From contig JBBIOB010000039.1 in assembly GCA_037443565.1 (NCBI GenBank), positions 1 through 26,016 of the forward strand: a stretch of 26,016 nucleotides of DNA, read 5' to 3'. The DNA comes from Fervidifonticultor_A sp037443565 (GTDB taxonomy: Bacteria; Sysuimicrobiota; Sysuimicrobiia; Sysuimicrobiales; Humicultoraceae). A program made the position numbers and the translations under genes. The notes below the pieces were generated by a model, which saw only the letters and a program-made list of their open reading frames with translations, did not search any database and was not told where the DNA came from. Shown here piece after piece: positions 1 through 9,296 of this stretch (positions are counted from its first letter, which is position 1; the number at the start of each line of letters is the position of its first letter).

Positions 1-836
1 GTCCCGCCGGGAGTCTCGTAGACGCCGCGCGTCTTCATCCCCACGAGCCGGTTCTCGACCATGTCCATCCGGCCCACACCGTGCCGGCCGCCCGCAGCGT
101 TGAGCTGCTCCACAAGCGCGAGTGGGACAAGCCGCTCGCCGTTCAGCCCCACCGGCCGGCCCTCCTCGAACTCGACCTCGAGGTACTCGGGCTCATCGGG
201 CGCGGTGCGCGGATCGGCGGTGTACTGGTAGAGATCGGCAGGCGGTTCAGCCCAGATCTCTTCGAGGATGCCCGCCTCGCTGCTGCAGTGCCAGAGGTTC
301 TTGTCGACGCTGTACGGCCGCGCCTTGCTCGCGGCCACGGGGATGCCGTGCGCCTCGGCGTACTCGATCGCCTGCTCGCGACCCTTGATGTGCCACTCGC
401 GCCAGGGCGCGATGACCGCGAGGTGCGGGGCCAGGGCCTGGTAGGCCAGCTCGAACCGTACCTGATCGTTGCCCTTGCCCGTGCAGCCGTGGGCCACCGC
501 GTCGCAGCCCTCGGCCAGCGCCACCTCGACCTGGGTCTTGGCGATGAGCGGCCGGGCGATCGCCGTACCCAGCATGTAGCGGCCCTCGTAGATCGCGCCC
601 GCCTGCACCATCGGGACCAGGTAGTCGCTGACGAACGTCCGGCGCACATCCACCACAAAAGCGGCGGCCGCGCCGCTGGCGAGCGCCTTGGCGCGCACCG
701 CGTCCAGGTCTTCCCCCTGCCCGATGTCCACGATGACCGCGATCACCGTGGCGCCGTACTGCTCTCGCAGCCACGGAATCGCGACCGAGGTGTCCAGTCC
801 GCCGGAGTAGGCCAGCGCGATCTTCTTGACAGGCAT
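1..836 (-). CDS. argG: Argininosuccinate synthase, 3' end cut off by window edge
   Basis: Joins citrulline and aspartate with ATP to give argininosuccinate, the penultimate step of arginine synthesis in the cytoplasm. The reading frame starts with ATG at 836 and stays open to the window edge, so 278 codons are visible of a family usually near 400 residues. Residues 9-17 read AYSGGLDTS, the PP-loop ATP-binding motif of this family. Further on, GCTGKGNDQVRFE and ARPYSVDKNLWH are typical argG blocks. An AAGGAG Shine-Dalgarno sequence lies just upstream of the ATG (around 845-850). It is the last visible gene of the argCJBDG series, 62 bp after argD, with no terminator seen in the gap. I am sure of the identity; only the C-terminal part is missing. 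Confidence 0.97.
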   Translation of the reverse strand, partial: MPVKKIALAYSGGLDTSVAIPWLREQYGATVIAVIVDIGQGEDLDAVRAKALASGAAAAFVVDVRRTFVSDYLVPMVQAGAIYEGRYMLGTAIARPLIAKTQVEVALAEGCDAVAHGCTGKGNDQVRFELAYQALAPHLAVIAPWREWHIKGREQAIEYAEAHGIPVAASKARPYSVDKNLWHCSSEAGILEEIWAEPPADLYQYTADPRTAPDEPEYLEVEFEEGRPVGLNGERLVPLALVEQLNAAGGRHGVGRMDMVENRLVGMKTRGVYETPGG

Positions 837-898
837 GTCCCTCAACTCCTTTCCAGATGGCGTGCGCACCAACCGGGAGCGGGCCAGCGTTCTGGTGC

Positions 899-2113
<1,215 letters not shown>

Positions 2114-2145
2114 CGGTCCCTCCTCGAGCCGCGTGTCCGGCGCGG

Positions 2146-3039
2146 TCACGTGCCAGGCGCCGAGGTGTGCGTGATCATCGTACCGATCCCCTCTTCGGTG
2201 AACAACTCCACCAGCAGAGCATGCGGGGCCTCGGTGCCGATGATGTGCGCGCTCGGCACCCCGCGGTCGAGCGCCGCCAGGCACGCCTCGACCTTGGGGA
2301 TCATCCCCCGGGAGATCGTGCCGTCGGCGATCAACCGCCGGGCCTCATCGGCCGTCAGGCTCGAGATCAGCGCGGCGCCGTCGGCGCCGGCGCGCATCAC
2401 CCCGGCCACATCCGTCAGGATGATCAGCTTGCTCGCGCCGACCGCCGCGGCCAGGGCACCGGCCGCGTGATCCGCGTTCAGGTTGTAGCTCTCGCCGTCC
2501 CGGCCGAGCCCGATCGACGCCACGACCGGGATATGCCCGGCCTCGCTGATCGTGTGGATGATCGCGGGGTGCACCGAGGTGACCTCACCCACGAACCCCA
2601 GGTCCACCGCCCCATTGAGCTTCCGCGCGCGCAAGAGACCCGCGTCCTTGCCCGACAGCCCTACCGCGGTACCGCCGGCACCGTCGATCATCGACACCAG
2701 CGCCTTGTTGGCGCGCCCTGCGAGCACCATCTCCACGATCTCCATCGTCTCGGCGTCGGTGACCCGCAGGCCCTGCACGAAGCGGGTCTCCTTGCCGATG
2801 CGCTCGAGCATCCGCGTGATCTCCGGGCCGCCGCCGTGGACGAGCACCGGGTTCACGCCGGCGTTCTTGAGCAGGACGAGGTCCTCGACCACGGTACCCG
2901 CCGCGCCGGCGTCGAGCACGCTGCCGCCGTACTTGACGACCACGGTGCGCCCGCGCCACGCCGCGGCGTACCGCACCCCGGCGGCGATCAGGCGCGCCTC
3001 GGCCCCAGCATGGATCGAGACGGGCTGGCGCGAACTCAT
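2146..3039 (-). CDS. argB: Acetylglutamate kinase
   Basis: Phosphorylates N-acetylglutamate in the second step of arginine synthesis. The protein of 297 residues belongs to the amino-acid kinase family. KYGG at 36-39 is the N-terminal phosphate-binding lysine/glycine motif, and VLVHGGGPEI is the substrate-binding glycine loop. LNADHAAGALAAAVGA and LIILTDVAGV are typical of the ATP-binding half. The ATG at 3039 overlaps the argJ stop in the ATGA arrangement, which implies translational coupling; a longer in-frame start inside argJ was rejected. ArgB is often the arginine feedback target, but I did not try to judge whether this one has the N-terminal helix that marks the arginine-sensitive form. 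Confidence 0.96.
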   Translation of the reverse strand: MSSRQPVSIHAGAEARLIAAGVRYAAAWRGRTVVVKYGGSVLDAGAAGTVVEDLVLLKNAGVNPVLVHGGGPEITRMLERIGKETRFVQGLRVTDAETMEIVEMVLAGRANKALVSMIDGAGGTAVGLSGKDAGLLRARKLNGAVDLGFVGEVTSVHPAIIHTISEAGHIPVVASIGLGRDGESYNLNADHAAGALAAAVGASKLIILTDVAGVMRAGADGAALISSLTADEARRLIADGTISRGMIPKVEACLAALDRGVPSAHIIGTEAPHALLVELFTEEGIGTMITHTSAPGT

Positions 3040-4253
3040 GACAGGTACCCGCTGTTGATCTTCACGTAGGACTCCCCGAGGTCGCAGGTCCATCCGGTGA
3101 ACCCACCGCTGCCGAGCCCCAGTCCGATGGTCACCCGCACCTGCGGCTCGGACAGCAGCGGCTGGGCGTGCGGGTACGCCTCGGCGACGCCCACGCCCCC
3201 GCGGACGACCTCGATGTCCTCAATGGCGATCGACAGCCGGGAGGAATCAACCTCCGCGCCGCTGCGGCCGGCGGCGGCGAGGATGCGGCCCCAGTTTAGC
3301 TCCTTCCCGTGGAACGCGGTCTTGACGAGCAGCGACGTCATGACCGTCTTTCCGACCATCCGCGCGTCGGCAGCCGACCGGGCGCCCGCCACGACGATCT
3401 CGATCACCCGCTCGGCGCCCTCGCCGTCCCGCACGATCATCCGCGCCAGCCGGCCGCAGACGTCGGTGAGCCCGGCTGTGAACGCGTCGTATCGCTCGCC
3501 GAGCCCGTCGATCGGAGCCACGCCGGAGGCGCCGCTGGCGAGCAGGAAGACGCTGTCGCTCGTGCTGGTGTCGCCGTCCACGCTGATGCAGTTGAACGTC
3601 TGATCGACCGCCTCGCGCAGGACCTGGCGCAGTACCGCGGGCTCGACCGCGGCATCGGTGGTGACCACGGCGATCATCGTGGCCATGTCGGGATGGATCA
3701 TCCCGCAGCCCTTGGCGATGGCGCCGATTGTAGTCACCCCGTCGCCGAGGTCCACGTGCACCGCCGCGGTCTTGGGCCAGGCATCGGTAGTCATGATCGC
3801 ACGGGCCGCCGTCATGCCATCGGATCCAAGACTGGCGACGAGGTCCGGGACCGCCGCGGTGATCTTCTCCACCGGCAGGGGCCGGCCGATCACCCCGGTG
3901 CTCGCCACGAGGACGAGCTCGGGCGCAACGCCCAGGGCCGAGGCGGCCGCCGCGGTCATCGCCTCGGCGTCGGCGGCACCGCGCGCCCCGGTACAGGCGT
4001 TGGCGTTGCCGCTGTTGATGAGCACGGCCTGCGCGCGGCCCGCCTGCAACCGCCGTTCGCTCAGGATCACCGGCGCCGCCCGCGTCGCGATCTGGGTGAA
4101 GACCCCGGCCGCGGCGGCCGGGCTCTCCGCCGCGATCAGCGCCAGATCCGGCTTCCCCGGCTTGATCCCGCAGTGAATCCCCGCGGCCCGAAACCCCCGG
4201 GCCGCGGTCACGGTCCCCTCCACCGGGGTCACCCGCGTGCGCGTGACCGCCAT
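3036..4253 (-). CDS. argJ: Glutamate N-acetyltransferase / amino-acid acetyltransferase (ArgJ)
   Basis: Transfers the acetyl group from N-acetylornithine back to glutamate, giving the economical cyclic arginine route; many ArgJ also use acetyl-CoA. The 405-residue precursor is expected to cleave itself between Ala191 and Thr192 in the motif KGCGMIHPDMATM, which frees the nucleophilic threonine at the start of the beta chain. STGVIGRPLP and GDTSTSDSV are further family blocks. The ATG at 4253 has a strong GGAGGTGAGG ribosome site. It lies 18 bp after argC and overlaps argB by 4 bp. With no argE or argA seen nearby, a recycling pathway is likely; whether the enzyme is mono- or bifunctional cannot be read from the sequence. 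Confidence 0.97.
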   Translation of the reverse strand: MAVTRTRVTPVEGTVTAARGFRAAGIHCGIKPGKPDLALIAAESPAAAAGVFTQIATRAAPVILSERRLQAGRAQAVLINSGNANACTGARGAADAEAMTAAAASALGVAPELVLVASTGVIGRPLPVEKITAAVPDLVASLGSDGMTAARAIMTTDAWPKTAAVHVDLGDGVTTIGAIAKGCGMIHPDMATMIAVVTTDAAVEPAVLRQVLREAVDQTFNCISVDGDTSTSDSVFLLASGASGVAPIDGLGERYDAFTAGLTDVCGRLARMIVRDGEGAERVIEIVVAGARSAADARMVGKTVMTSLLVKTAFHGKELNWGRILAAAGRSGAEVDSSRLSIAIEDIEVVRGGVGVAEAYPHAQPLLSEPQVRVTIGLGLGSGGFTGWTCDLGESYVKINSGYLS

Positions 4254-4271
4254 GGCCTCACCTCCGAAAGC

Positions 4272-5309
4272 TCACGGGTACAGCGGTGCGCCTTCGAGCC
4301 CCATCCGCTCCGGTAGCCCGCACATGATGTTCATGTTCTGGATCGCCTGGCCGGATGCGCCCTTCACCAGATTGTCGATGGCGGCCATGACGATCAGCAG
4401 GCGCGCCCGCGCATCGACGCGCACCGCGACGTCGCAGTAGTTGGAGCCGTAGGTCGCCTTGGTCTGCGGCAGGCCGCCCGGCAGGACGCGGACGAACGGC
4501 TCCTTCGCGTAGGCTTCCATGAGGAGGCCTTCTGCCTCGGCCTGCGCCAGGCGCGACGCGAGGCGCAGGTAGATCGTGGCCAGGATGCCGCGGGTCATGG
4601 GGATCAGGTGCGGCGTGAATGTGACCGTCATATGCCCGCCGGCCAGCAGCGCAACCTCCTGCTCGATCTCCGGGCTGTGGCGGTGCGCGGCCACGTTGTA
4701 CGGCTTGACGTTCTCGTTCACCTCGGAGAAGTGCGTGCCCAGCGATGCGCCGCGGCCGGCGCCCGAGACGCCCGACTTCGCGTCAATGATGATCCCATCG
4801 CGCTCGGCGACCCCGGCCCGCAGGAACGGTGCCGCGCCGATCAGCGCCGCCGTCGGATAGCATCCCGGATTCCCGACGATGCGCGCGGTGGCGATCCGCT
4901 CGCGGTGGAGCTCCGGCTGGCCGTAGACCGCCTCGTCCAGCAGGTCGGGACATGCGTGGTCGACCCTGTACCAGGTCGCATACGTCGCCGGATCGCGAAA
5001 GCGGAAGTCGGCACCGAGGTCCACAACCTTCACCCGCGCATCGAGCCGCGGGACCATCGTCATCGGCACCCCGTTGGGGAGCGCGAAGAAGACGACGTCT
5101 GAGTCGGCGCCGATGACGGCGAGGTCGGCGTCCTCGGTGACGTGCGTGGCGAATCCCCTGAGGTTCGGGAACACGTCGCCGTACGGCTCGGCCTTGCGGC
5201 TCTCGGCGGTGAGATGCACGAGCGTGGCCTCGGGATGGCCGACGAGCAGGCGCACCAGCTCGCCGCCGCCGTAGCCCGAGGCCCCGATGATGCTCACGCG
5301 GATCGGCAT
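4272..5309 (-). CDS. argC: N-acetyl-gamma-glutamyl-phosphate reductase
   Basis: NADPH-dependent reduction of N-acetylglutamyl phosphate to the semialdehyde. The 345-residue protein has the Rossmann motif GASGYGG at 9-15 and the active-site cysteine Cys150 in VGNPGCYPT. The frame stays open far upstream, but that part overlaps rsmE in another frame and does not resemble ArgC, so ATG 5309 (MPIRVSIIGA) is the start. No Shine-Dalgarno sequence precedes this ATG. Instead a TATACT -10 element ends 6 nt before it, so the mRNA may begin at or next to the start codon. It is the first gene of the arg operon and is likely controlled by an ArgR-type repressor through the site at 5328-5345. Confidence 0.96.
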   Translation of the reverse strand: MPIRVSIIGASGYGGGELVRLLVGHPEATLVHLTAESRKAEPYGDVFPNLRGFATHVTEDADLAVIGADSDVVFFALPNGVPMTMVPRLDARVKVVDLGADFRFRDPATYATWYRVDHACPDLLDEAVYGQPELHRERIATARIVGNPGCYPTAALIGAAPFLRAGVAERDGIIIDAKSGVSGAGRGASLGTHFSEVNENVKPYNVAAHRHSPEIEQEVALLAGGHMTVTFTPHLIPMTRGILATIYLRLASRLAQAEAEGLLMEAYAKEPFVRVLPGGLPQTKATYGSNYCDVAVRVDARARLLIVMAAIDNLVKGASGQAIQNMNIMCGLPERMGLEGAPLYP

Positions 5310-5315
5310 AGCATG

Positions 5316-5344
5316 AGTATACGGAACAGTGAATAGAAATGCAA
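5316..5344 (-). promoter_or_regulatory. Promoter of the argCJBDG operon
   Basis: On the minus strand, -35 TTGCAT (5344-5339), a 17-bp spacer, and -10 TATACT (5321-5316). Only the first three -35 bases match the consensus, but the -10 matches five of six and the spacing is ideal. The -10 ends 6 nt before the argC ATG, which puts the likely transcription start on the start codon itself. It lies immediately after the rsmE stop codon, so the arg operon can be transcribed separately from the heat-shock operon. Confidence 0.72.
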
Positions 5345-5345
5345 C
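5328..5345 (-). promoter_or_regulatory. Candidate ARG box (ArgR/AhrC operator)
   Basis: The minus strand reads GTTGCATTTCTATTCACT. Compared with the known ARG box pattern TNTGAAT-WWWW-ATTCANW, it matches 13 of 16 defined positions: one half-site is TGCAT, the other a perfect ATTCA, separated by exactly 4 nt. It overlaps the -35 element and spacer of the argC promoter, where a repressor would block RNA polymerase. An argR gene is not in this window, so the call rests on the motif and its position. Confidence 0.65.
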
Positions 5346-5350
5346 CCCGA

Positions 5351-6100
5351 TCAGCGCACCGGCCGCAGGAGCCGCTCGTAGAGCAGCATGGCGACGGTCA
5401 CCAGGCCTGCGGTCTCGGTGCGCAGGATCAGGGGGCCGAGCGAGACGGGCACGCCGCCCGCCGCACGCGCGGCCTCGACCTCGTCGTCGGCTAGCCCGCC
5501 TTCGGGACCGATTAGCGCAGCGGCCGCGGCGAAGGCGCGGCCGCCGATCACGGCACCGATCGGCTCCCGCGCGCCTTCCCACGGTACGATGAAGAGGTCC
5601 ACCGGATCGAGCGCGGCCAGGGCGGCTCCGAGCGCCATCGCCGGGCGCACGTCCAGCAGGTCGGCACGGCCGCACTGCTTGGCGGCATCCTGGGCGATGC
5701 GGCGCCAGCGGTCGGCGCGGACTGCGCCCGGAACCGGGAGCGATCGAGCAGTGACGACCGGGGTCAGCGAGGCCGCGCCGATCTCTGTCGCCATGCGGAC
5801 GACAAGATCCATCCTCGCGCCGCGCGCGATGCCCTGCAGCAGGGCGACTTCCACCGGCCGCGATGCCGCGCGGGCAGCACCGGTGGGGCGGGCGGTGACC
5901 GCGGCGTCGGCGACTGTGACCAGCTCCGCCTCGACCTCGCGACGGCCGTCGAAGACCATCACCCGCGCGCCGGGACGCAACCGCAGCACCGTGGCGATGT
6001 GGTGCGACTCGCGGGGCGGAAACCGTAGCGTGTCCCCTGCGAACACTGCGGTCGGCAGGTAGAATCGTCGCAGCCGCGCGCGCGGGGTAGAGCCGCTCAT
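5351..6100 (-). CDS. rsmE: 16S rRNA (uracil-1498-N3)-methyltransferase
   Basis: Uses S-adenosylmethionine to methylate N3 of U1498 in 16S rRNA. The 249-residue protein shows the family signature: an N-terminal PUA-like RNA-binding part (HHIATVLRLRPGARVMVFDG) and a C-terminal SPOUT knot with IGPEGGLADDEVEAA and LGPLILRTETAGL, where the methyl donor binds. QGIARGARMDLVVRMATEIGA is also typical. ATG 6100 overlaps the prmA stop codon as ATGA, the usual coupling for this pair; an earlier in-frame start inside prmA is rejected. It is the last gene of the hrcA-dnaJ-prmA-rsmE operon. Its stop lies 5 bp from the arg operator, and no intrinsic terminator is visible, so some read-through into the arg genes is possible. 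Confidence 0.96.
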   Translation of the reverse strand: MSGSTPRARLRRFYLPTAVFAGDTLRFPPRESHHIATVLRLRPGARVMVFDGRREVEAELVTVADAAVTARPTGAARAASRPVEVALLQGIARGARMDLVVRMATEIGAASLTPVVTARSLPVPGAVRADRWRRIAQDAAKQCGRADLLDVRPAMALGAALAALDPVDLFIVPWEGAREPIGAVIGGRAFAAAAALIGPEGGLADDEVEAARAAGGVPVSLGPLILRTETAGLVTVAMLLYERLLRPVR

Positions 6101-6972
6101 GGGCGACCCGCCGGCCTCTTCCGGGGCCTCGCCGCGACCGCATACACCGCGCACCATCCACGGCGCCGGCGGACCGCCACGGGCTCGAGTCCCGCCGCCC
6201 GCATCGCCCGGGCCACACCGCGCAGGCGCCCGGCGCCGAAACCCGATCCCACGAGGAGCCCGGTGGGCCGCAGACGGCGCAGCGCATCAACAAGCAGGGG
6301 CTGCAGGGTCTCCGGTGTCAGGTTCGCCAGGATCAGGTCCGCGCGCGTTCTGAGCCCCCGCAGTGTGCCGGCCTGTCGGACAACGACACGCCGGCCGACA
6401 CGGTTGGCCCTGACGTTGGCACGCGCCACTCCCACGGCGATAGGGTCGTTGTCGATGGCCATCACCCGGCGGGCGCCCGCACGCGCCGCGGCGATGGCCA
6501 GGATCCCGGACCCGGTCCCCACGTCGATGACCGTGTGCGCGGGCCGGATCCGCTCGTCGACGGCCTCCAGGCAGAGCTGTGTGGTGGCGTGCTCACCGCT
6601 TCCAAAGGCCATTCCGGGATCAATCCGGACAATGAGATGGCCCCGGTCGACAGCGCCGCCCCACCATGACGGCAGCACCGTGATCCGGCCGACGTGGACC
6701 GGCCGCGCGTGCGCCTTCCAGGCCTCACGCCACGGCTCGTCGGGAATCCGGCGTGTCGTGATCCTGCCCGGCGGACGCAGGCGACGCAGGTTGCGGCGAA
6801 GGCGGCCGAGCGTCCGCCGGGCAGATCGTCCTGGGACCATGTAGACCCGGAGCACGCGCCGGCGGCCAGCCACCGTCTCGGAGAACCCTTGCGGGCAGTC
6901 GCCGAGGAGCACCGCGGCAACGCGCTCAACCTGAGACCGGCGGACCTCGATGGACACCTCGGTCCAGACCAC
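6097..6972 (-). CDS. prmA: Ribosomal protein L11 methyltransferase
   Basis: SAM-dependent enzyme that methylates lysines of ribosomal protein L11. The protein of about 291 residues contains the PrmA hallmark DPGMAFGSGEHATTQ, the class I methyltransferase motif DVGTGSG, and ILANLTPE in the place of the catalytic N-L-T block. WREAWKAHARPVHVG in the linker is also characteristic. The start is GTG at 6972, 7 bp after the dnaJ stop; a second GTG four codons later is possible. Placement between dnaJ and rsmE is the classic arrangement in Gram-positive-like genomes. The C-terminus is arginine-rich (RPRKRPAGRP) beyond the normal fold. Confidence 0.96.
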   Translation of the reverse strand: MVWTEVSIEVRRSQVERVAAVLLGDCPQGFSETVAGRRRVLRVYMVPGRSARRTLGRLRRNLRRLRPPGRITTRRIPDEPWREAWKAHARPVHVGRITVLPSWWGGAVDRGHLIVRIDPGMAFGSGEHATTQLCLEAVDERIRPAHTVIDVGTGSGILAIAAARAGARRVMAIDNDPIAVGVARANVRANRVGRRVVVRQAGTLRGLRTRADLILANLTPETLQPLLVDALRRLRPTGLLVGSGFGAGRLRGVARAMRAAGLEPVAVRRRRGWCAVYAVAARPRKRPAGRP

Positions 6973-6979
6973 GGCCCGC

Positions 6980-8122
6980 CTACTGGAGGAGATCCTTCAC
7001 CTTCTCCAGGATCGGCTTGCGGCCGCGCCGACCCGGCCGACCTTTGCGGTCGTCCCGCCTCGCGGTCTGGGACCGCTCGCCGAGTGTGCCGGCCAGCGCC
7101 TCGAGGAGCGCCCGCTGCTCGGCGTCCAGCCGCCGGGGTATGACGACACGCACGTTCAGGTACAGGTGCCCCCGGCCTCCGCGCAGGTCGGGCAGGCCAC
7201 GGCCGCGCACGGTCAGTGTGTCGCCTGGCTGTGTGCCCGGCGGCACCGTGACGGTCTCGGATCCTTCCAGAGCTCGAAACGGCACCTGATCGCCCAGGGC
7301 CGCCTGAGTCATCGAGATTTCCATCTCGCCGACCAGATCCCGGCCCCGACGGTGGAAGATCGGGTGCGGCGCCACGCGCACGACGACGTAGAGATCCCCG
7401 CGCTCCCCTCCTCGCACGCCCGCTTCGCCTTCACCCGGGAGCCGGAGCGACATCCCGTCCTCGACGCCGACCGGGATCTTCACGGTCACCTCGCGGTCAA
7501 CCATCGCCCGCCCGGACCCGCGGCAGCCCCGGCAGGGATTGGCGATGTAGGTGCCGGTCCCCCGACACTGCCCGCACGGGCCGATCTGCGTCATCACGCC
7601 GAAGACGGTACGCTGCGTGACGCGTGCCTCACCCGTACCCCCACAGACCTTGCACGTCTCGGGCCGGGAGCCCCGCTCCGCGCCGGTGCCAAAGCAGGAG
7701 GGACAGGTTTCCATTCGCGTGACCGTGATGCGGCGTTCGAGGCCCGTGGCGACGTCTTCCAGGCTCATCACGAAGTCGTACCGGAGGTCGGCGCCCCGCT
7801 CAGGACCCTGGCGGCCACCCTGCGCGGCATCGGGCCGGGTCCCAAAGAACATGTCGAACAGATCCTCGAAGGGGCTGCCGCCGCCGAAGGGCGTCCGATC
7901 AGGGGTCACCTGGCCGAAGCGATCGTACTGGCTGCGCTTGGCCGGATCGCCGAGCACGGCATAGGCTTCGTTGATTTCCTTGAACCGCTCCGTGGCGTGG
8001 GGGTCGTCGGGGCGGACGTCGGGGTGCATCTCCCGCGCCATCCGCCGGTAGGCCTGCTTGATCTCATCCTGGGTGGCGCGTCGATCGACGCCCAGAGTCT
8101 CGTAGAGGTCGCGTGAGGCCAT
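6980..8122 (-). CDS. dnaJ: Molecular chaperone DnaJ (type I Hsp40)
   Basis: Co-chaperone that delivers unfolded proteins to DnaK and stimulates its ATPase. Domains in order in the 380-residue protein: J domain (about 5-70) with HPD at 33-35; a short linker where type I proteins carry a Gly/Phe-rich region, here proline- and glycine-containing (70-110); a zinc region with four CxxCxGxG repeats (CPSCFGTG, CKVCGGTG, CGQCRGTG, CRGCRGSG; about 140-204); then the substrate-binding C-terminal domains. The end is basic (DDRKGRPGRRGRKP). ATG 8122 begins with the expected MASRDLYETLGV. It directly follows hrcA by 43 bp, with no grpE or dnaK between them, and is probably controlled by HrcA. Confidence 0.97.
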   Translation of the reverse strand: MASRDLYETLGVDRRATQDEIKQAYRRMAREMHPDVRPDDPHATERFKEINEAYAVLGDPAKRSQYDRFGQVTPDRTPFGGGSPFEDLFDMFFGTRPDAAQGGRQGPERGADLRYDFVMSLEDVATGLERRITVTRMETCPSCFGTGAERGSRPETCKVCGGTGEARVTQRTVFGVMTQIGPCGQCRGTGTYIANPCRGCRGSGRAMVDREVTVKIPVGVEDGMSLRLPGEGEAGVRGGERGDLYVVVRVAPHPIFHRRGRDLVGEMEISMTQAALGDQVPFRALEGSETVTVPPGTQPGDTLTVRGRGLPDLRGGRGHLYLNVRVVIPRRLDAEQRALLEALAGTLGERSQTARRDDRKGRPGRRGRKPILEKVKDLLQ

Positions 8123-8165
8123 CGCTGCCGTTGTCCCGACCGGACGGAACGCGGAAACCGCGCTC

Positions 8166-9185
8166 CTACACGGCGTGCCTCAGGGATTCGCTCAACCGGT
8201 TGGCCATGTAGCGCACGGCGGCCACGGCGCGGCGGTACCGCATGCGCGTCGGACCGACGATGGCCACTGCACCGCCGCCGGCGCTGTACGTGGCGGCGAC
8301 CACGCTGCACGCGCGGAGCTCGGCCAGCCGGTTCTCGGATCCGATGGAGATCCACACCCCCTCGCTGGGCGCGGCAGCCAGGGCCAGCGCCAGCATCGAA
8401 TCCTCTTCGAGGGCGCTCAGCACGGGCGTGGCCGCCTCGGGCCGCTGGAACTCGGGTTCCTGGAGCAGGTGCCGCCTGCCCTCCACCCGGTACTGCAGCC
8501 GGCTCCCCCTCGCCAAATCGCGCCGCAGCCAGGCCCTTATGGCCTCGACAAGCTGGTGGTGCCGCGTGGCGTCACCGATCGCCTTCTCCAAGCGCTCCTG
8601 GGTGAGGTCGGCGATGGGGATGCCGCGCAGGGTCTGCGTAATCACGCGGGAGATCTGGTCCAGATCCGCGTCGGAGACGCTGATCGGCAGATCGATGAGC
8701 CGCCCTTGCAGCACGCCTCCGCTGGTGGTGATCACCGCCACGGCGTGGCCCGGCCCCTGCGCCAGCAGGTGCAGTGACCGAAAGGTCTGGTGGTGAATGC
8801 CCAGAGCCGCCACGACGGACGCGTACCGGGTCAGCGATGAGAGCGTCCGGGCCGCCTGGTCGGCGAGGTCGGCGACATCTCCCCCCGAGCTCTCCAGCCG
8901 CCGGCGAATCGCCTGCCGCTCGCCAACCGGCAGCGGCTCGGCGTCGAGCAGCATGTCCACGTAGACGCGATATCCCAGGTCGGTCGGAATCCGGCCTGCC
9001 GAGGTGTGCGGGTGAGTCAGCAGGCCCTCGTCCTCGAGCGCGGCCATCACGCTGCGGATCGTCGCGGAACTGCAGCGGAGCTCCTCGAGCAGGGCGGTAT
9101 GCTCCGATCCGACGGGTTCGGCCGACCGGACGTGCTCCTCCACGACAGCGCGGAGCACGGCTCCCTTCCTGCCCTCAAGCGGCAC
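8166..9185 (-). CDS. hrcA: Heat-inducible transcription repressor HrcA
   Basis: Represses class I heat-shock genes by binding CIRCE. The protein begins with a winged-helix domain (RKGAVLRAVVEEHVRSAEPVGSEH ... SSATIRSVMAALEDEGLL followed by THPHTSAGRIPTDLGYRVYVD), which is a textbook HrcA N-terminus, and continues with the dimer/GAF-like part for about 339 residues. A GTG at 9197 is in frame, but that codon lies inside the GGAGGTG ribosome site, so GTG 9185, 8-10 nt after the site, is the better start. A CIRCE copy lies 18 bp upstream, giving autoregulation. It heads the operon hrcA-dnaJ-prmA-rsmE. Confidence 0.96.
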   Translation of the reverse strand: MPLEGRKGAVLRAVVEEHVRSAEPVGSEHTALLEELRCSSATIRSVMAALEDEGLLTHPHTSAGRIPTDLGYRVYVDMLLDAEPLPVGERQAIRRRLESSGGDVADLADQAARTLSSLTRYASVVAALGIHHQTFRSLHLLAQGPGHAVAVITTSGGVLQGRLIDLPISVSDADLDQISRVITQTLRGIPIADLTQERLEKAIGDATRHHQLVEAIRAWLRRDLARGSRLQYRVEGRRHLLQEPEFQRPEAATPVLSALEEDSMLALALAAAPSEGVWISIGSENRLAELRACSVVAATYSAGGGAVAIVGPTRMRYRRAVAAVRYMANRLSESLRHAV

Positions 9186-9203
9186 GCTCGGACCCACCTC
9201 CGA

Positions 9204-9230
9204 TTGGCACTCTCATCGAGAGAGTGCTAA
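9204..9230. promoter_or_regulatory. CIRCE operator
   Basis: TTGGCACTC, 9 nt, GAGTGCTAA. The consensus is TTAGCACTC-N9-GAGTGCTAA, so there is a single mismatch in the arm nearest hrcA (TTGGCACTC). It lies between the hrcA promoter and the hrcA start, where HrcA would block transcription at normal temperature. Confidence 0.97.
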
Positions 9231-9242
9231 TCGCTGCACTTC

Positions 9243-9272
9243 AGGGTAGCACCGCGGATTTCGGGGTGTCAA
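9243..9272 (-). promoter_or_regulatory. Promoter of the hrcA-dnaJ operon
   Basis: On the minus strand a perfect -35 TTGACA (9272-9267), an 18-bp spacer, and a weak -10 TACCCT (9248-9243, three of six matches). The expected start of transcription is about 12 nt before CIRCE. The -35 lies 24 bp after the murJ stop codon. Confidence 0.7.
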
Positions 9273-9296
9273 GAAAGGCACGGCAGGCACGGCCGA

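Noticed and set aside
5310..6293. N-terminal extension of argC (673-residue open frame)
   Set aside because: The extension is unlike ArgC and overlaps rsmE and prmA, which are clear in another frame.
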